Below the pieces are notes generated by a model. That model did no database searches. It saw only the letters and a program-made list of their open reading frames with translations, and was not told where the DNA came from. The translations under genes were made by a program, and so were the position numbers. A stretch of 64,000 nt of DNA from Symbiodinium natans. Its lineage: Eukaryota; Sar; Dinophyceae; Suessiales; Symbiodiniaceae. Below are positions 27,441 to 37,473 of the stretch, in pieces. The first letter of the stretch is position 1. Every line of letters begins with the position of its first letter. Where the stretch lies: NCBI GenBank assembly GCA_905221605.1, contig CAJNDS010002741.1, forward strand, positions 1-64,000, written 5' to 3'.

Positions 27441-28091
27441 AGTACGACCCGGAGCTGTTTGAACCCACTGTGGCACCGAAGTTGGTGCAGCGAGTGCTGG
27501 TCCAGTGACGCCTGGAATCAATTCTGGGGCAACTGAGGTGCAGCAGCTTTTGATGGCTGTGCTTTCGAACCAGACAGTTGCCATGCAGCAGCAAACTCAG
27601 ATGCAGCAGCTGTAGAAGCACAGCAGGCTTTGAGGCTGATGGAGCGCCGTTTAGACGCCGAAGATGAACGAAAGCAGGAGGAGACTGTGAAAGGAGCCAC
27701 ATCCAACCCGTTTGGGACTCCAACTGCTGCTTGTTGCACTTCAAGTTATTTGTACTTTAAGTTCGACAGCAACTTCGGGTGCCCCTGTTGCTCCATCCAG
27801 TGGAGTAGCCTCTGGTTCGCAGAGTTTTACAAGCAGGGCCAAGAAGTACCTGCCCCCTCTGCCTGTCATCAATGGACAGAAAGGCCGGATTAGAGAGCTG
27901 GAAGAGTGGCACCGTTTCCTTGAAGTTCTTTCCTGTTGGCTTGCTTTGACGGATGATGCTTACGTCAGTGAACTTCGTGAGTGTTTGTTCGTCAAGACGG
28001 ATTCAGCAGGTGACTCTACCTCGACACAGCTGGAAGAAGTGCTCGTCTGTTTTAGCTTTTGCAGCAAGCTTTGGGAAAGTGGGACCGAGGC
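27441..28091 (+). pseudogene. Broken gag fragment of a C-like element (element E)
   Basis: Translated pieces match gag of element C: a Gln/Met-rich segment (VAMQQQTQMQQL), then MERRLDAEDERKQEE and SNPFG. After a frameshift come KKYLPPLPVINGQKGRIREL and EEWHRFLEVLSCWLAL, against KYLPALPLIDN and EEYHRWCEVLASWLAL in C. At least one in-frame stop and one frameshift are present. It reads on the plus strand only because of the inversion; before that it was on the minus strand, in line with the E leader and LTR at 37855-38319. Confidence 0.75.
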
Positions 28092-28330
28092 GGAAATTAT
28101 ACGAGTGTGTTTTTGCCCAATACGCCATTTAAAGTGAGTGTGCAGTGTGTAGGAACTTCGTTGAAGCTGAGTTTAAGCTCACAAGAGAGAATTCGTTTAG
28201 TTTGTGCACTTCGTGACTTTTGGCCAAGTGGCTCTAACTGTGAAAAAGAGAGAGCTGTCCGCACGTGTGAGAGGTCAGGGTTCGTGCTTTCAAGGGAAAA
28301 GGTACCAGAGGGACCTTCGGTTTTTTCACG
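28092..28330 (+). repeat. Remaining part of the 5' LTR of element A
   Basis: Matches the B LTR from GGAAATCATACG to TTTTTCACG with a few small deletions. The spliced-leader-like core is TTTTGGCCAAG here, having lost two bases relative to the other copies. Confidence 0.85.
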
Positions 28331-28342
28331 TGGTAGCGGAGC
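28331..28342 (+). promoter_or_regulatory. Primer-binding site of element A
   Basis: TGGTAGCGGAGC lies directly after the LTR, identical to the sites in B, C and E. It is probably primed by initiator tRNA-Met. Confidence 0.8.
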
Positions 28343-28739
28343 TTGTGCCTTGTGGTACGAGCCCGTGTATGGTCTTTGGTTGTCTGTCAGGACTCTGTGA
28401 GTGCCTGGAGGCAAGGGTTTGGAGCCCAGACTGCCAGTGGACCGGAATCTCTTGTACTCGGACCGTGTAAGTGAGTACCGGGAAGCCAACCCTGTGAGGA
28501 GGCGGATCCGGACTCATCAGGCTTGGAAGCAGTTGGTTCAGCGGCTGTTGAGGCACTTTGGAGCCCGGGCAAGGTGGTTTGTCTGGAACTGGATTGGTTG
28601 TGACCGATCTTGGAGGAATACGGTGCTTGGTAGAGTAGAACTAAGGTTCTTCAGGAGCCTGGACCATCTGGTGTTGGAGAGAATTTTCGCCAGAAGACGT
28701 TGTGGAGAGACTGCAGGCTGGAGCCTGAGTTCAGGAACT

Positions 28740-31700
28740 ATGTTGAATACACCCCCACGACATACCAGTGGAGCTCATGTGAGGAGTCCAAGAGGTGGAC
28801 GAGAGCGTGGAAGCTCTGTGCCCATCATGGATGCTGAGACAAGGCGAAGGGTAGACCCTTTTCCGGGTTTGGGAAATCCCAACCCACTGTGGGTGCAAGG
28901 TTTGGCACAAGGAAGCCAACCTGTGTATGGCCCAGTGCCCAGAGGTCGAACTCCCGCCAGAAGCCCTCATGGGGTAGCTACTGGAGCACCCCAACAGACA
29001 ATGGGAGGCCCTTCGTTTCCCCCTGGTTTGCCTCAGCAAGCGGTAGGAAGTCCTTCGTTACCACCAGGACTATCCACTGGACCTCCTCAACCTGTGGTGA
29101 CACCATCACAAACATCACCCGACGTGCAAGGGTTGACGAGACAAGTGCGAGAATTGGAAAGCATGATGCAGCAACTGGTTGTGCAGCAACAGCAGTTTAT
29201 GCAAACGATGACTTCGTCCATGGTGCAGCAACAGCAGCAGCATCAGCAGTGGATGATACAGCAGCATCAGCAACAGCAGCCACAGCAACAGCAACAGGTG
29301 AATCCCCCCTTACCTCAGGATGGTGTTCCTGAGAACATGCCCAGTTCTTCTTCGGGATGTCAAGGTGCATCGCCAGTGGGTACTCCTGCGAAGGGGACCC
29401 AGCTTTTTCGGATGGCGAGCCCAAGTCCCCCACTGAGACCTCCACCTCTGGAGCAAGAAAGGGAAAGGGATGTGTTTGCTCGATCGGACAAATGGTTGCC
29501 CAGTTTGCCGACCATTGACTTTTCGTCTTGGAAGGATCGCATCTCTGAAGCTCTTGGATTCTTGACCTGGATGGAGAAGCTGACCAGTTGGGTTGGTTTG
29601 GGTTCAGAAGTGTTTCCCAATGAGCTCATGCATGCGGTGAAGACTCAAGAAGAGTCTCGGCTGAAACAGGATCGACTTACTGTGGAGCAACAGAAGAGGT
29701 CGACGAGGCTGATGCACATCCTGCGACAGACTTTTGCAAATCATGAGAAGAGTTCTCTGATTTTGCAGACATATGTTGAAAGTGAGAGCACTTATCAACA
29801 ATCTGGTTTTGTGGCTTTGAGATTGCTGGCGAAGGAGTTTTGCCTGAAGTCGCGAGCTGAATGCCTGTTCTTTCGGTCGCAGCTGGTGAATCAAACCGTG
29901 AAAGCACCCAGTATTCCGGAGATCATTCGAAAGATTGAGCATGAGTTGAACAAGTACACCAAGCTGCTCAATAGTCTTGATCCCGATGTGCATGCTGGTG
30001 GTTTGCAGATCCAAGAAGCGGATTCGGTTATGGTTTTGCTGCGCAGTTTGCCAGATCGGTGTAGAAGCCATTGCTTGTTGCATGGCGATAGTGAATCGTT
30101 TGAAGATCTGAAAAGAGTTGCTCTGAAGTTTGAGGTGCAACAAAGGGTGTGGTCAGAAGCCCCTGGCACGAAGCTTCAACCTTTTCGAGATCCCAATGAG
30201 GGAAAGGGCAACGAAGGAAAACCAAAAGGCAAAGGAAAGGAACAGAAAGGCAAGCGCGAATCAAGCAAAGGTGCTGGCAAACGAGCTTCAAGCCAGAACA
30301 AGAAGGATGTGGAGTGCTATGTGTGTGGTGGAAAGGGACATTATGCCCGCGATTGCTGGTATAAGGAGGGAGATTCAGGCAAGAAGCCCAATTCCCCCAA
30401 TGCTAAGGCGAAAGCCAAGGCAAAAGGAGATCCCAAGAAGAAGCCCGAAAAGGGAAAGCCCAAAGGAAAAGGCAAAGGAAAGGGGAAGACAGTTGCTGAA
30501 GTCTCCCAAGAGGGTGAGTCGAGTGACTACCAGCTAACTGGAGGTGAATGGAATGAACCTGAGTCAGAGGCCCGAGTGGAATCTGTGTTGCAACCTCTGG
30601 AAGGATTGCTCGATGAAGTGAGAAAAGAGTGGATTCCCCGGAGTACTGATGAGATAGATTGGTCATGGGAAGTTGAGACGAGAGTCCGGATTGCCGAGTT
30701 GGAGCATCGGATCTCTACCGATTTATCTCAGATGTTGCCATCTAAGTCAGTTCGGTCTTTGATGAAACCTCCGATGAATCAAGTCAAAAGCATGGAAAAG
30801 GATGATGCAAGCAAATGGTGGTTGATTGACTCAGGAGCATCGGTGACTGTGATTGCGAAAAGATACTTGGATGAGTTCCAGATCTTGGATCGGAAGGCGT
30901 TGGGACCTAATGAGAGGTACTCAGCAGCCAACGATACCCCGGTGAATGTCTTCGAGCGAGTTCGCATCCGAGCCTTGCTGCCTATGTATGAAGGAAAGCA
31001 GTATCTTGGTTTGACATCGGTGTGTGTGACTGGAGTTGTAGCAGATGTGGCTCACAACATCTTGAGCACCGAGCAGATGGTGAATACTGGTTGGGAAGTG
31101 AAGTTCACTCGAAGAGAGATTTCGCTGCGACACGAGAAGAAAGGAGTCATGGGATATGGAGTATCCTGGGCTGGATGTCCTTGGATCTACCTGCAAGGTG
31201 ATGCTGGAAAGCGAAAGAAAGTAACCTTTGGAAGAACTGAGGTTCGACCCATGGATGTGGATGATGGCCAACGACCGATGGAGGTTGATCAGATGCAGTC
31301 AGTGCAGTCAATGACCAAGAAAAAGCAAGAAGAAATGGAGCTGCATCGGATGCGAGGCCACATTCCTTTTTCGTCCGAATGTCCTCATTGTCGGATGACA
31401 AGAGGAACAACCCAGCATCGTCGGACCAAGGATGCTCAAGACCGACCCGTGGCGTTGCAAGCAGATTTCTGCTTCATCAACCTGGTAACTGGTACTTTTG
31501 CGAAAGACCAGCCGACGGCTCCCAACATGAAAGTACTGGTCATGACTGAAATGTCAACCAGAATGATTGGATGTCTGTTGGTAGGGACCAATGCTGACAA
31601 TACCTCCAGCTGGATTCGTTATTGGATGAATGCTTTCGGACTGGACATTGCAGGGTCTGCTGTACTGTTGAGGACAGACAGCGAGACAGCGGTGAGCGCC

Positions 31701-34700
31701 CTCATCAAGAGAGCCAATCTGGGGATTAGGATTGTGACCCAAAGAGCACCTCCGCAGGGACATGAAGCGGTTGGTGGTGTGGAAAGGGCAGTGAGAACAC
31801 TCAAGGAGTTGTTCAGCACGGTGAGGTTGGATCTACGAGCGCAGGGCTTTGACTTGAAAAGAAGTCCTCGAGCGTTTGAGTTTGGTCTGATTTACTGTGC
31901 TGCAATGCACAATCACCATGCAGCTGCCTTTGATGGGAAGAAATCACCCCAGGAGTTGGTACTACAGAGATCCCTCCATGAGTGTGGATCGTCGTTGATA
32001 GGTGCTACAGTTCTGGCTGAGCTACCGGATTCGATGAAAACCACGGCGCTCTCCCGGTTTGTGGAAGCAGCCTATGTGTACCCTGAAGTTGGTGGCTTGA
32101 CTCATGTTGTGAGTGCCATGGTGGATGGTTGTCCAAAACACTTTCGAGCAAAGTCCATCAAGCACATCGTTCCGTTGAAGATTGGGTTGGAGCATTGTCA
32201 ACATTTGCTCAAGGAGCATGATCCATCGGATACATTGGCTCCCCCGATTCTGAAGGAGAAAGAGGATGGTGTGCCCGATCGGATTGAAGGTGAAGCGGAC
32301 AAGGCCTTTGAGGGCCGAGTGTCTGAGGGACCGACCACCGACATGAGCAAAGTTGGACCTCCAGCTGCATGGGTGAAGGAACATGGTGGCACAGCGAACT
32401 GTCCTGCGTGTGGTCCAAAAAGAGGAAAAGCCAACCACAATGCTGAATGCCGAAAACGGTATGATGATTGGTTGAAAGCTCAACGACAACGGTTGGAATC
32501 GAAAGAACCAACAGAGGAAACTCCAAAAATGGACCAGAGAAGCTCAAAGGATGCGGGGGTGATGGAGTCTGGAAGTGAGCCTTCACTCCTGAAACGCCCG
32601 AAGATCACCTATGAGAGTCGACCAGATCCCAAGTTGGAGGAGAAGCAAAGCGTCCCAACACCTGCGACAGAAGTTGTGGATGTTGACATGGAGGATTTTG
32701 AGGATCCAAGTTTGCCTTACCAAGGGATTCCAGATGAGGCAATGGAACCTGGATACTTCGAAGGAGAAACTCCCGCTGAGGATGAAGCGATCCCAATGGA
32801 GGAAGAAAAACCTCAAATGGATGTGGATTCAGTTCCAAATGAGTCCAGTCGAGTTCCCCGGCGTTTAGAGAGTTTAACTTCAGATGTGAACTCAGTTCCA
32901 GATGAGTCCAATCGAGTTCCCCGGCTGATCAATCGTATTTGTTTAGACCCAAGACTCGATGTGCCTCAAGGTCCTATTAAAATGGTAAGCAGTGACGAGA
33001 GTCCGAAGTTGGTACATGTGACCAATTCGATTCTGCTCAACAAGAATAGCACTTTCCCGGAGTCCATGAAGGTGTGTGGATCCCAAGTTTGGCTGGCAAG
33101 ACCCACGAGTGTTCTGTCTGAGATAGATGGATGTCCATTAGATGTGGATAAAACAGTGGAAGGCCGGCGAACTGAGCTGCAGAGTATGACTGCTCACAAA
33201 GCAGGGAGAGTGGTTGGAGCAGACGAGGCTCAGAAGTTTGCTCGTCAGCATGGGATAAAGATCATCCCAACCCGATGGGTCATAGGCCCAAAGGTGGTGA
33301 ATGGCAAGGAAGCTGTGAGAGCTCGGTGTGTGGTGCAAGACATCGCAAAGGGGAGCACAGCATCATCTTTAGGACTGAGTGCTACGACTCCTTCTTTAGA
33401 AGCGTTACGGACGCTTTTGGCCATTGCTTCGGTAGATGCTATGGATATCGCAACTTTGGATGTTAGCACTGCATTCTTGCATTCCCCCCTTCCGAAAGGA
33501 TCGAAGGCGATTATCCAATTGCCCAAGGATGTTTCCGCCTGCAAGGACTATTATGTCCCGGTGTTTATGATTCTGGATCAAGCCATGAATGGTTTGAGAG
33601 TTGCCGCCAAAGCTTGGAACTTGAAGCTGGCGACAGTTGTGAAGAAAGTTGGGTTGAAGCAATGCCCAACGGAACCTTCCGTCTTCGAGGGCACTGTGAG
33701 AGGGAAAAGATTCCTCATGTTGTGCTATGTGGACGATTTGATTCTGTGTGGCACTAGAGATGCCATTCGGTTGGTGACCGACACCCTGAACGGAGAGTTG
33801 AAGATCAAGGAAACGGGTCGAATCACTTCCACTGGTGGAAAGATCACCTTTTTGGGGCGAGAGATTGAGAGACAAGGGAGTCATCTCAGGATGCGAGTGC
33901 CCCCGGCATACTTAGATGCCCTGTTCGAGACAGAGTTCTGTAAGGACCTGAAGGTGGTTACTGCTCCTCCGGACATCGTGAAAACGGTCGAGAAGGGCAG
34001 AGCAAGTGGTTCGGATCCTGAGTTGAGTGACACTGCAGCTGCGAGGTACAGAGCAGTACTTGGCCGGATTGCATGGTGGGGTCAGTCGAGACCTGACCTG
34101 AGTAGGTGGATGTCCATTCTTTCGCAAGGACAGTCCAAGCCAACAGCATGCTTTGAGCAAGCATTGCGACAAGTGATTAGGTTCCTAAAGGGACAATACC
34201 ATGCATGGCAGTACTTTGGCCCTGATGGGAATGTACCGGACAGTGGGCCGGCGCAGCTGGAAGTGTATGCGGATGCCAGTTGGGCACCCCAAGCGTCGTT
34301 AGGACGAAGATCTGTGTCGGGCATAGCCATCTTTTATAGAGGATGCCTGATCAAGGGAATCTCTCGAGTTCAAGGGTGTGTATCGCTGAGTTCTTGTGAA
34401 GCCGAGTTGAGAGCCATCTTGACTGCGGTACAGGAGAGTGAGGGACTTGCGACTTTGATCGGTCAGTTGGCCGAGTCAGATGTCACGATCCGATTGCACA
34501 CTGACAGTTCCTCAGCGAGAGCGGTTTTGCTAAACCGTGGGTTGAGTAGGCGAGTTCGCCACTTAGACATCGCTGTCTGCTATCTTCAGGAGCGGATACA
34601 GGAAGCTCAGACCTTGAAGGTCATTTGGTGCCCGACAGCGGGAATGATCGCTGACGTTCTTACAAAGTGCTTGAGTCAAGTGACATTCTGTCAGCACCAG

Positions 34701-36737
34701 CAAGCTATGGGTATATACCCTGGTGAAGATGTGCAGCAGGTGTGGAGGATCTGTGGAATCCGACCAAGGGTTGGAGTTCAGGCATGCCAGTGTGCCGAGG
34801 CAACTGGATGCAGTGTGGAGCAAGTTGGATCGTTGAAAAGTGTGAAAAAGTGTGGCGAAGTTTTTGAAAATTTCCACCTTAGAAGTCCCGAAACCCTTCG
34901 TGAAGACTCTTCCCCTGAGGTTCAAGAAATGGATTTATGGTCCAACCGCAAAAGCTTTGGTTCAAGCACCACGGAAGCTAGCCCTAGCCTGGAGCCTGTA
35001 CCTTTGGTGAAGGACAGGAAAATGGCAGCTGAAGACAGCAGGAAGGGTGAGCAGGGTGCTGAGATGAAAAGCCCCTTTTGGTGTAAGGTTTGCAAATGGT
35101 TGTTCAGATCCGAGCATGCTGCCGGGTTGAGCTGGGATGAAAGTGGCAAGCCCAAGTGCGAAAAGTGCAAACAGACTGTGACAGTCTCTGGCACGGATGC
35201 AAGCCATGCATTCCATCTCCGAGAGGCAGAGAAGGAGCGCCGAGCTGCTGGAAAAAGGGGTGATAAAGGTGAAAGCCGAGGCTCAGGCCAAGCTGCACCG
35301 AAACCCAAGGCCATGCCGAAGGTGATTGAACGGATGGTCGACGTGTTTCCGGAGCTGGCGGATCCAGAGCCGCCGAAGTGGTTCGGTGATGTGTCATGGA
35401 GTATCTGCCGGCGCGGAACTCCAGTGGATGAGCTAGAGCTCAAGGACGTGGTAGGCACGCTATCCGACAAGGATATGTTGCGCTATCAAAGCTCATACGA
35501 GAAGCTGGTGAAGCCCATCCAGGAGGTGTGTGAGCTACAGGAGAAACCCACGAAGATCTTCGGAATCTTGGATGTCCGTGGACAGATTGGTGGCAAGGCC
35601 ATCATCTGGGAGATGGCAGTGAATGAAGGAGGACTGTACATGGAAGTACCGCCGGGAACGTGTGGCCTGGCGATGTTGAGCTTCGTGAGGTACTTGAAGA
35701 GAAAAGGGATAGTCCCTGTTTTGCTTCTGGGTGAGCACCAGGACCTCGGAGTCTTGCGGATGGTGGATCTGTTGTGCATGCTACCCATTTTGGGAGCAGA
35801 GAGGATCATGGAGGATGAAGCTGAGAGCTCGTATTATCCCCCATGGGTGTTGCGCTGGAAGAGAAGTGCAAAGGAAGGATCCTTGGTGTTTAAGGAACTG
35901 GTGGAGCGAGTGCGAGTGATTTCGATGTTGTCGTGTGATACACTTCGGATTCACGAGCCGGAGCTGAGGGAGAGACCAGTCCCCAAGTGGTCGTTTGTGG
36001 CCTACAGCCACTACAGATCCGTGATGGAGTCTGTTGCAGGATTCTTGGAGGACCTGGAGAAAAAGAAAGAGGAGATCACCGACACGCAGAGGGCGGCAAG
36101 CTGGAAGAAGGTGGTTGCGAGTGAGACTCGAAGCGGTGTTGTGTGGATCTGCAAGTGTAAGTGGCACTTGCCGACCGACTATGTGGTGAGGTTCAACTTG
36201 ACGTTGCCTGCCGACATGTGGCAGCAAGCCTTTGGGATCATGGGTGAGAATGTTGGGAAACTCGAGAAGGAGGAAAAGGACCTGAAGCGGATCCTCAAGG
36301 CTGCAGCGGAACAGCAAGACCGAGAGTTCGAGGAAGCTGAGCGAAAGCGCAAGCGCATCGCCGACCTGTCAGCTGCCGAGGAAGAAGCTGCTAAGAGAGC
36401 AAAGCTGGAAGGCGAAGCGGTTCGCTCGCCTGTGTCAGTTGTACCATCTGAGTTGGATGCAGCAGCTATCGCGCAGATTGCTGAGCGTGTGAAGGCAAGC
36501 TTTAGTGTTGCCGATTTGGAGCTGATGTTGGAAGAGAAGAAGAGAAAGGTTGGAGACCAGCCAACTGAGAGGCCTGCGGAGACGCCAGCTGAGCCTAGCC
36601 GATCTTCGCAGGATGTGATGATGGAAACGAGGACGGCTGAGTTGGCGGAGATGAAGGAAGCCGCCAAGGAGCGCCGCGCCAAGTTGATGGAGTCAACTGG
36701 AGCTGGCGAGAAGAAGGGCGAAGAGGATGAAGAATGA
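28740..36737 (+). CDS. gag-pol: Element A Gag-Pol polyprotein with a long C-terminal extension (2665 residues)
   Basis: Start chosen at ATG 28740 because the equivalent ATG in B (39115) is preceded by a stop and the upstream frame is not conserved. Order: Gln-rich segment (about 135-190), gag domain, CCHC knuckle CYVCGGKGHYARDC at 526, Lys-rich stretch, protease DSGAS at D697. Integrase follows with H869-x4-H-x6-C-x2-C, D909, D980 and E1015. RT has LDVSTAFLH (D1574) and YVDD (Y1663). RNase H has YADASW (D1845), SSCEAEL, HTDSSSA and MIADVLTK. From about 1985 an extra ~680 residues follow: a CxxC-x24-CxxC zinc ribbon at 2115, a globular region, and a charged coiled coil with a Lys/Glu tail. All catalytic residues expected for Copia are present. 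Confidence 0.93.
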   Translation: MLNTPPRHTSGAHVRSPRGGRERGSSVPIMDAETRRRVDPFPGLGNPNPLWVQGLAQGSQPVYGPVPRGRTPARSPHGVATGAPQQTMGGPSFPPGLPQQAVGSPSLPPGLSTGPPQPVVTPSQTSPDVQGLTRQVRELESMMQQLVVQQQQFMQTMTSSMVQQQQQHQQWMIQQHQQQQPQQQQQVNPPLPQDGVPENMPSSSSGCQGASPVGTPAKGTQLFRMASPSPPLRPPPLEQERERDVFARSDKWLPSLPTIDFSSWKDRISEALGFLTWMEKLTSWVGLGSEVFPNELMHAVKTQEESRLKQDRLTVEQQKRSTRLMHILRQTFANHEKSSLILQTYVESESTYQQSGFVALRLLAKEFCLKSRAECLFFRSQLVNQTVKAPSIPEIIRKIEHELNKYTKLLNSLDPDVHAGGLQIQEADSVMVLLRSLPDRCRSHCLLHGDSESFEDLKRVALKFEVQQRVWSEAPGTKLQPFRDPNEGKGNEGKPKGKGKEQKGKRESSKGAGKRASSQNKKDVECYVCGGKGHYARDCWYKEGDSGKKPNSPNAKAKAKAKGDPKKKPEKGKPKGKGKGKGKTVAEVSQEGESSDYQLTGGEWNEPESEARVESVLQPLEGLLDEVRKEWIPRSTDEIDWSWEVETRVRIAELEHRISTDLSQMLPSKSVRSLMKPPMNQVKSMEKDDASKWWLIDSGASVTVIAKRYLDEFQILDRKALGPNERYSAANDTPVNVFERVRIRALLPMYEGKQYLGLTSVCVTGVVADVAHNILSTEQMVNTGWEVKFTRREISLRHEKKGVMGYGVSWAGCPWIYLQGDAGKRKKVTFGRTEVRPMDVDDGQRPMEVDQMQSVQSMTKKKQEEMELHRMRGHIPFSSECPHCRMTRGTTQHRRTKDAQDRPVALQADFCFINLVTGTFAKDQPTAPNMKVLVMTEMSTRMIGCLLVGTNADNTSSWIRYWMNAFGLDIAGSAVLLRTDSETAVSALIKRANLGIRIVTQRAPPQGHEAVGGVERAVRTLKELFSTVRLDLRAQGFDLKRSPRAFEFGLIYCAAMHNHHAAAFDGKKSPQELVLQRSLHECGSSLIGATVLAELPDSMKTTALSRFVEAAYVYPEVGGLTHVVSAMVDGCPKHFRAKSIKHIVPLKIGLEHCQHLLKEHDPSDTLAPPILKEKEDGVPDRIEGEADKAFEGRVSEGPTTDMSKVGPPAAWVKEHGGTANCPACGPKRGKANHNAECRKRYDDWLKAQRQRLESKEPTEETPKMDQRSSKDAGVMESGSEPSLLKRPKITYESRPDPKLEEKQSVPTPATEVVDVDMEDFEDPSLPYQGIPDEAMEPGYFEGETPAEDEAIPMEEEKPQMDVDSVPNESSRVPRRLESLTSDVNSVPDESNRVPRLINRICLDPRLDVPQGPIKMVSSDESPKLVHVTNSILLNKNSTFPESMKVCGSQVWLARPTSVLSEIDGCPLDVDKTVEGRRTELQSMTAHKAGRVVGADEAQKFARQHGIKIIPTRWVIGPKVVNGKEAVRARCVVQDIAKGSTASSLGLSATTPSLEALRTLLAIASVDAMDIATLDVSTAFLHSPLPKGSKAIIQLPKDVSACKDYYVPVFMILDQAMNGLRVAAKAWNLKLATVVKKVGLKQCPTEPSVFEGTVRGKRFLMLCYVDDLILCGTRDAIRLVTDTLNGELKIKETGRITSTGGKITFLGREIERQGSHLRMRVPPAYLDALFETEFCKDLKVVTAPPDIVKTVEKGRASGSDPELSDTAAARYRAVLGRIAWWGQSRPDLSRWMSILSQGQSKPTACFEQALRQVIRFLKGQYHAWQYFGPDGNVPDSGPAQLEVYADASWAPQASLGRRSVSGIAIFYRGCLIKGISRVQGCVSLSSCEAELRAILTAVQESEGLATLIGQLAESDVTIRLHTDSSSARAVLLNRGLSRRVRHLDIAVCYLQERIQEAQTLKVIWCPTAGMIADVLTKCLSQVTFCQHQQAMGIYPGEDVQQVWRICGIRPRVGVQACQCAEATGCSVEQVGSLKSVKKCGEVFENFHLRSPETLREDSSPEVQEMDLWSNRKSFGSSTTEASPSLEPVPLVKDRKMAAEDSRKGEQGAEMKSPFWCKVCKWLFRSEHAAGLSWDESGKPKCEKCKQTVTVSGTDASHAFHLREAEKERRAAGKRGDKGESRGSGQAAPKPKAMPKVIERMVDVFPELADPEPPKWFGDVSWSICRRGTPVDELELKDVVGTLSDKDMLRYQSSYEKLVKPIQEVCELQEKPTKIFGILDVRGQIGGKAIIWEMAVNEGGLYMEVPPGTCGLAMLSFVRYLKRKGIVPVLLLGEHQDLGVLRMVDLLCMLPILGAERIMEDEAESSYYPPWVLRWKRSAKEGSLVFKELVERVRVISMLSCDTLRIHEPELRERPVPKWSFVAYSHYRSVMESVAGFLEDLEKKKEEITDTQRAASWKKVVASETRSGVVWICKCKWHLPTDYVVRFNLTLPADMWQQAFGIMGENVGKLEKEEKDLKRILKAAAEQQDREFEEAERKRKRIADLSAAEEEAAKRAKLEGEAVRSPVSVVPSELDAAAIAQIAERVKASFSVADLELMLEEKKRKVGDQPTERPAETPAEPSRSSQDVMMETRTAELAEMKEAAKERRAKLMESTGAGEKKGEEDEE

Positions 36738-37473
36738 ACTGAGATGCTAAGTGATCTCAGTGGTTGGGTGGGTGAGTGAAACCCGCAGCCATTTTTTTGG
36801 AAGCCATGGCCGCGTTGCCGCCATGGAGCGCCCGCGATTTTTCTGGTTAGTGTGAGCCCTTGTTTCAGTGCATGAGAAGTTTGCAAAGAGGAGGCAAAAT
36901 GATGATGAAACTCAACGAGGGACTCTATAGCCCCTTCTGCAAGGCGTCTGATTGCCACCTCTGAAGACGTTTTTGGCTGATGGTACGCTGGAAGAAGCGA
37001 AACTATGAAGCCAATCTTTTCTTGAAGGATCAGCTAGCCGATGCTAGTTGGTGAGTTTGGTGACCTGGAAGATGCGAGACTGAGGAGGAGTACCACGACA
37101 AGGTCGAGTGCTGAGTGGGAAACATCTGAAGCTTGCATTAATTCGTTTTCACGTGTTTGTCACCACGAACTCTTGGATTCGTTCCAAGACAACCCTGCCC
37201 CAGTGCAGGTGGATGCAAGTTTAATTCGTTTTTCACGTGTTTGGACAACGAACTCTTGGGTTACCAGTGATGTGGACCCAGGACAACCTGCCTGATGGTG
37301 GGATCTTGCATGAGTTTTAAGTTTGATGTCAGAGATCGACTGGTGTGTTGTTTGTTTCGTTTGGTGGCGAGTACGCACCAAGGGAATGTGGCCAGGGCAT
37401 CCCCTTAGTGTTGAAGTGCCGAGCTGGGCTTGGACTTCAGATCTTTGACATGAACCCTCAGCAAAATGCGGGG
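36738..37473 (+). other. 3' untranslated region of element A
   Basis: 736 bp between the stop and the 3' LTR, repeated in B (47025-47761). It includes CCGCAGCCATTTTTTTGG (36783-36800), close to the 5' half of the spliced leader. It also has two imperfect copies of a segment containing taattcgtttttcacgtgtt. It ends with the polypurine tract GCGGGGGG at 37469-37475. No convincing reading frame. Confidence 0.75.

Larger units (their letters stand above)
27304..28091. other. Inverted block splitting the 5' LTR of element A
   Basis: The first 132 bp of the A LTR lie inverted at 27304-27435; the remaining LTR positions resume in direct orientation at 28092. Flipping the block makes the LTR continuous at TTTCCAA-GGAAAT. 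It also places TTTCG (complement of 27436-27440) beside the LTR start, matching TTTCG after the 3' LTR at 37850-37854. The block therefore also contains the pre-insertion flank, which is gag of element E. Confidence 0.75.

Noticed and set aside
28401-28739. N-terminal extension of the element A polyprotein upstream of 28740
   Set aside because: In element B this leader frame ends in a stop before the ATG and differs by an indel, so the common ATG is the better start.
34690-36737. Envelope-like gene at the 3' end of elements A and B
   Set aside because: No signal peptide or transmembrane segment; the extension is in frame with Pol and has a zinc ribbon and coiled coil instead.
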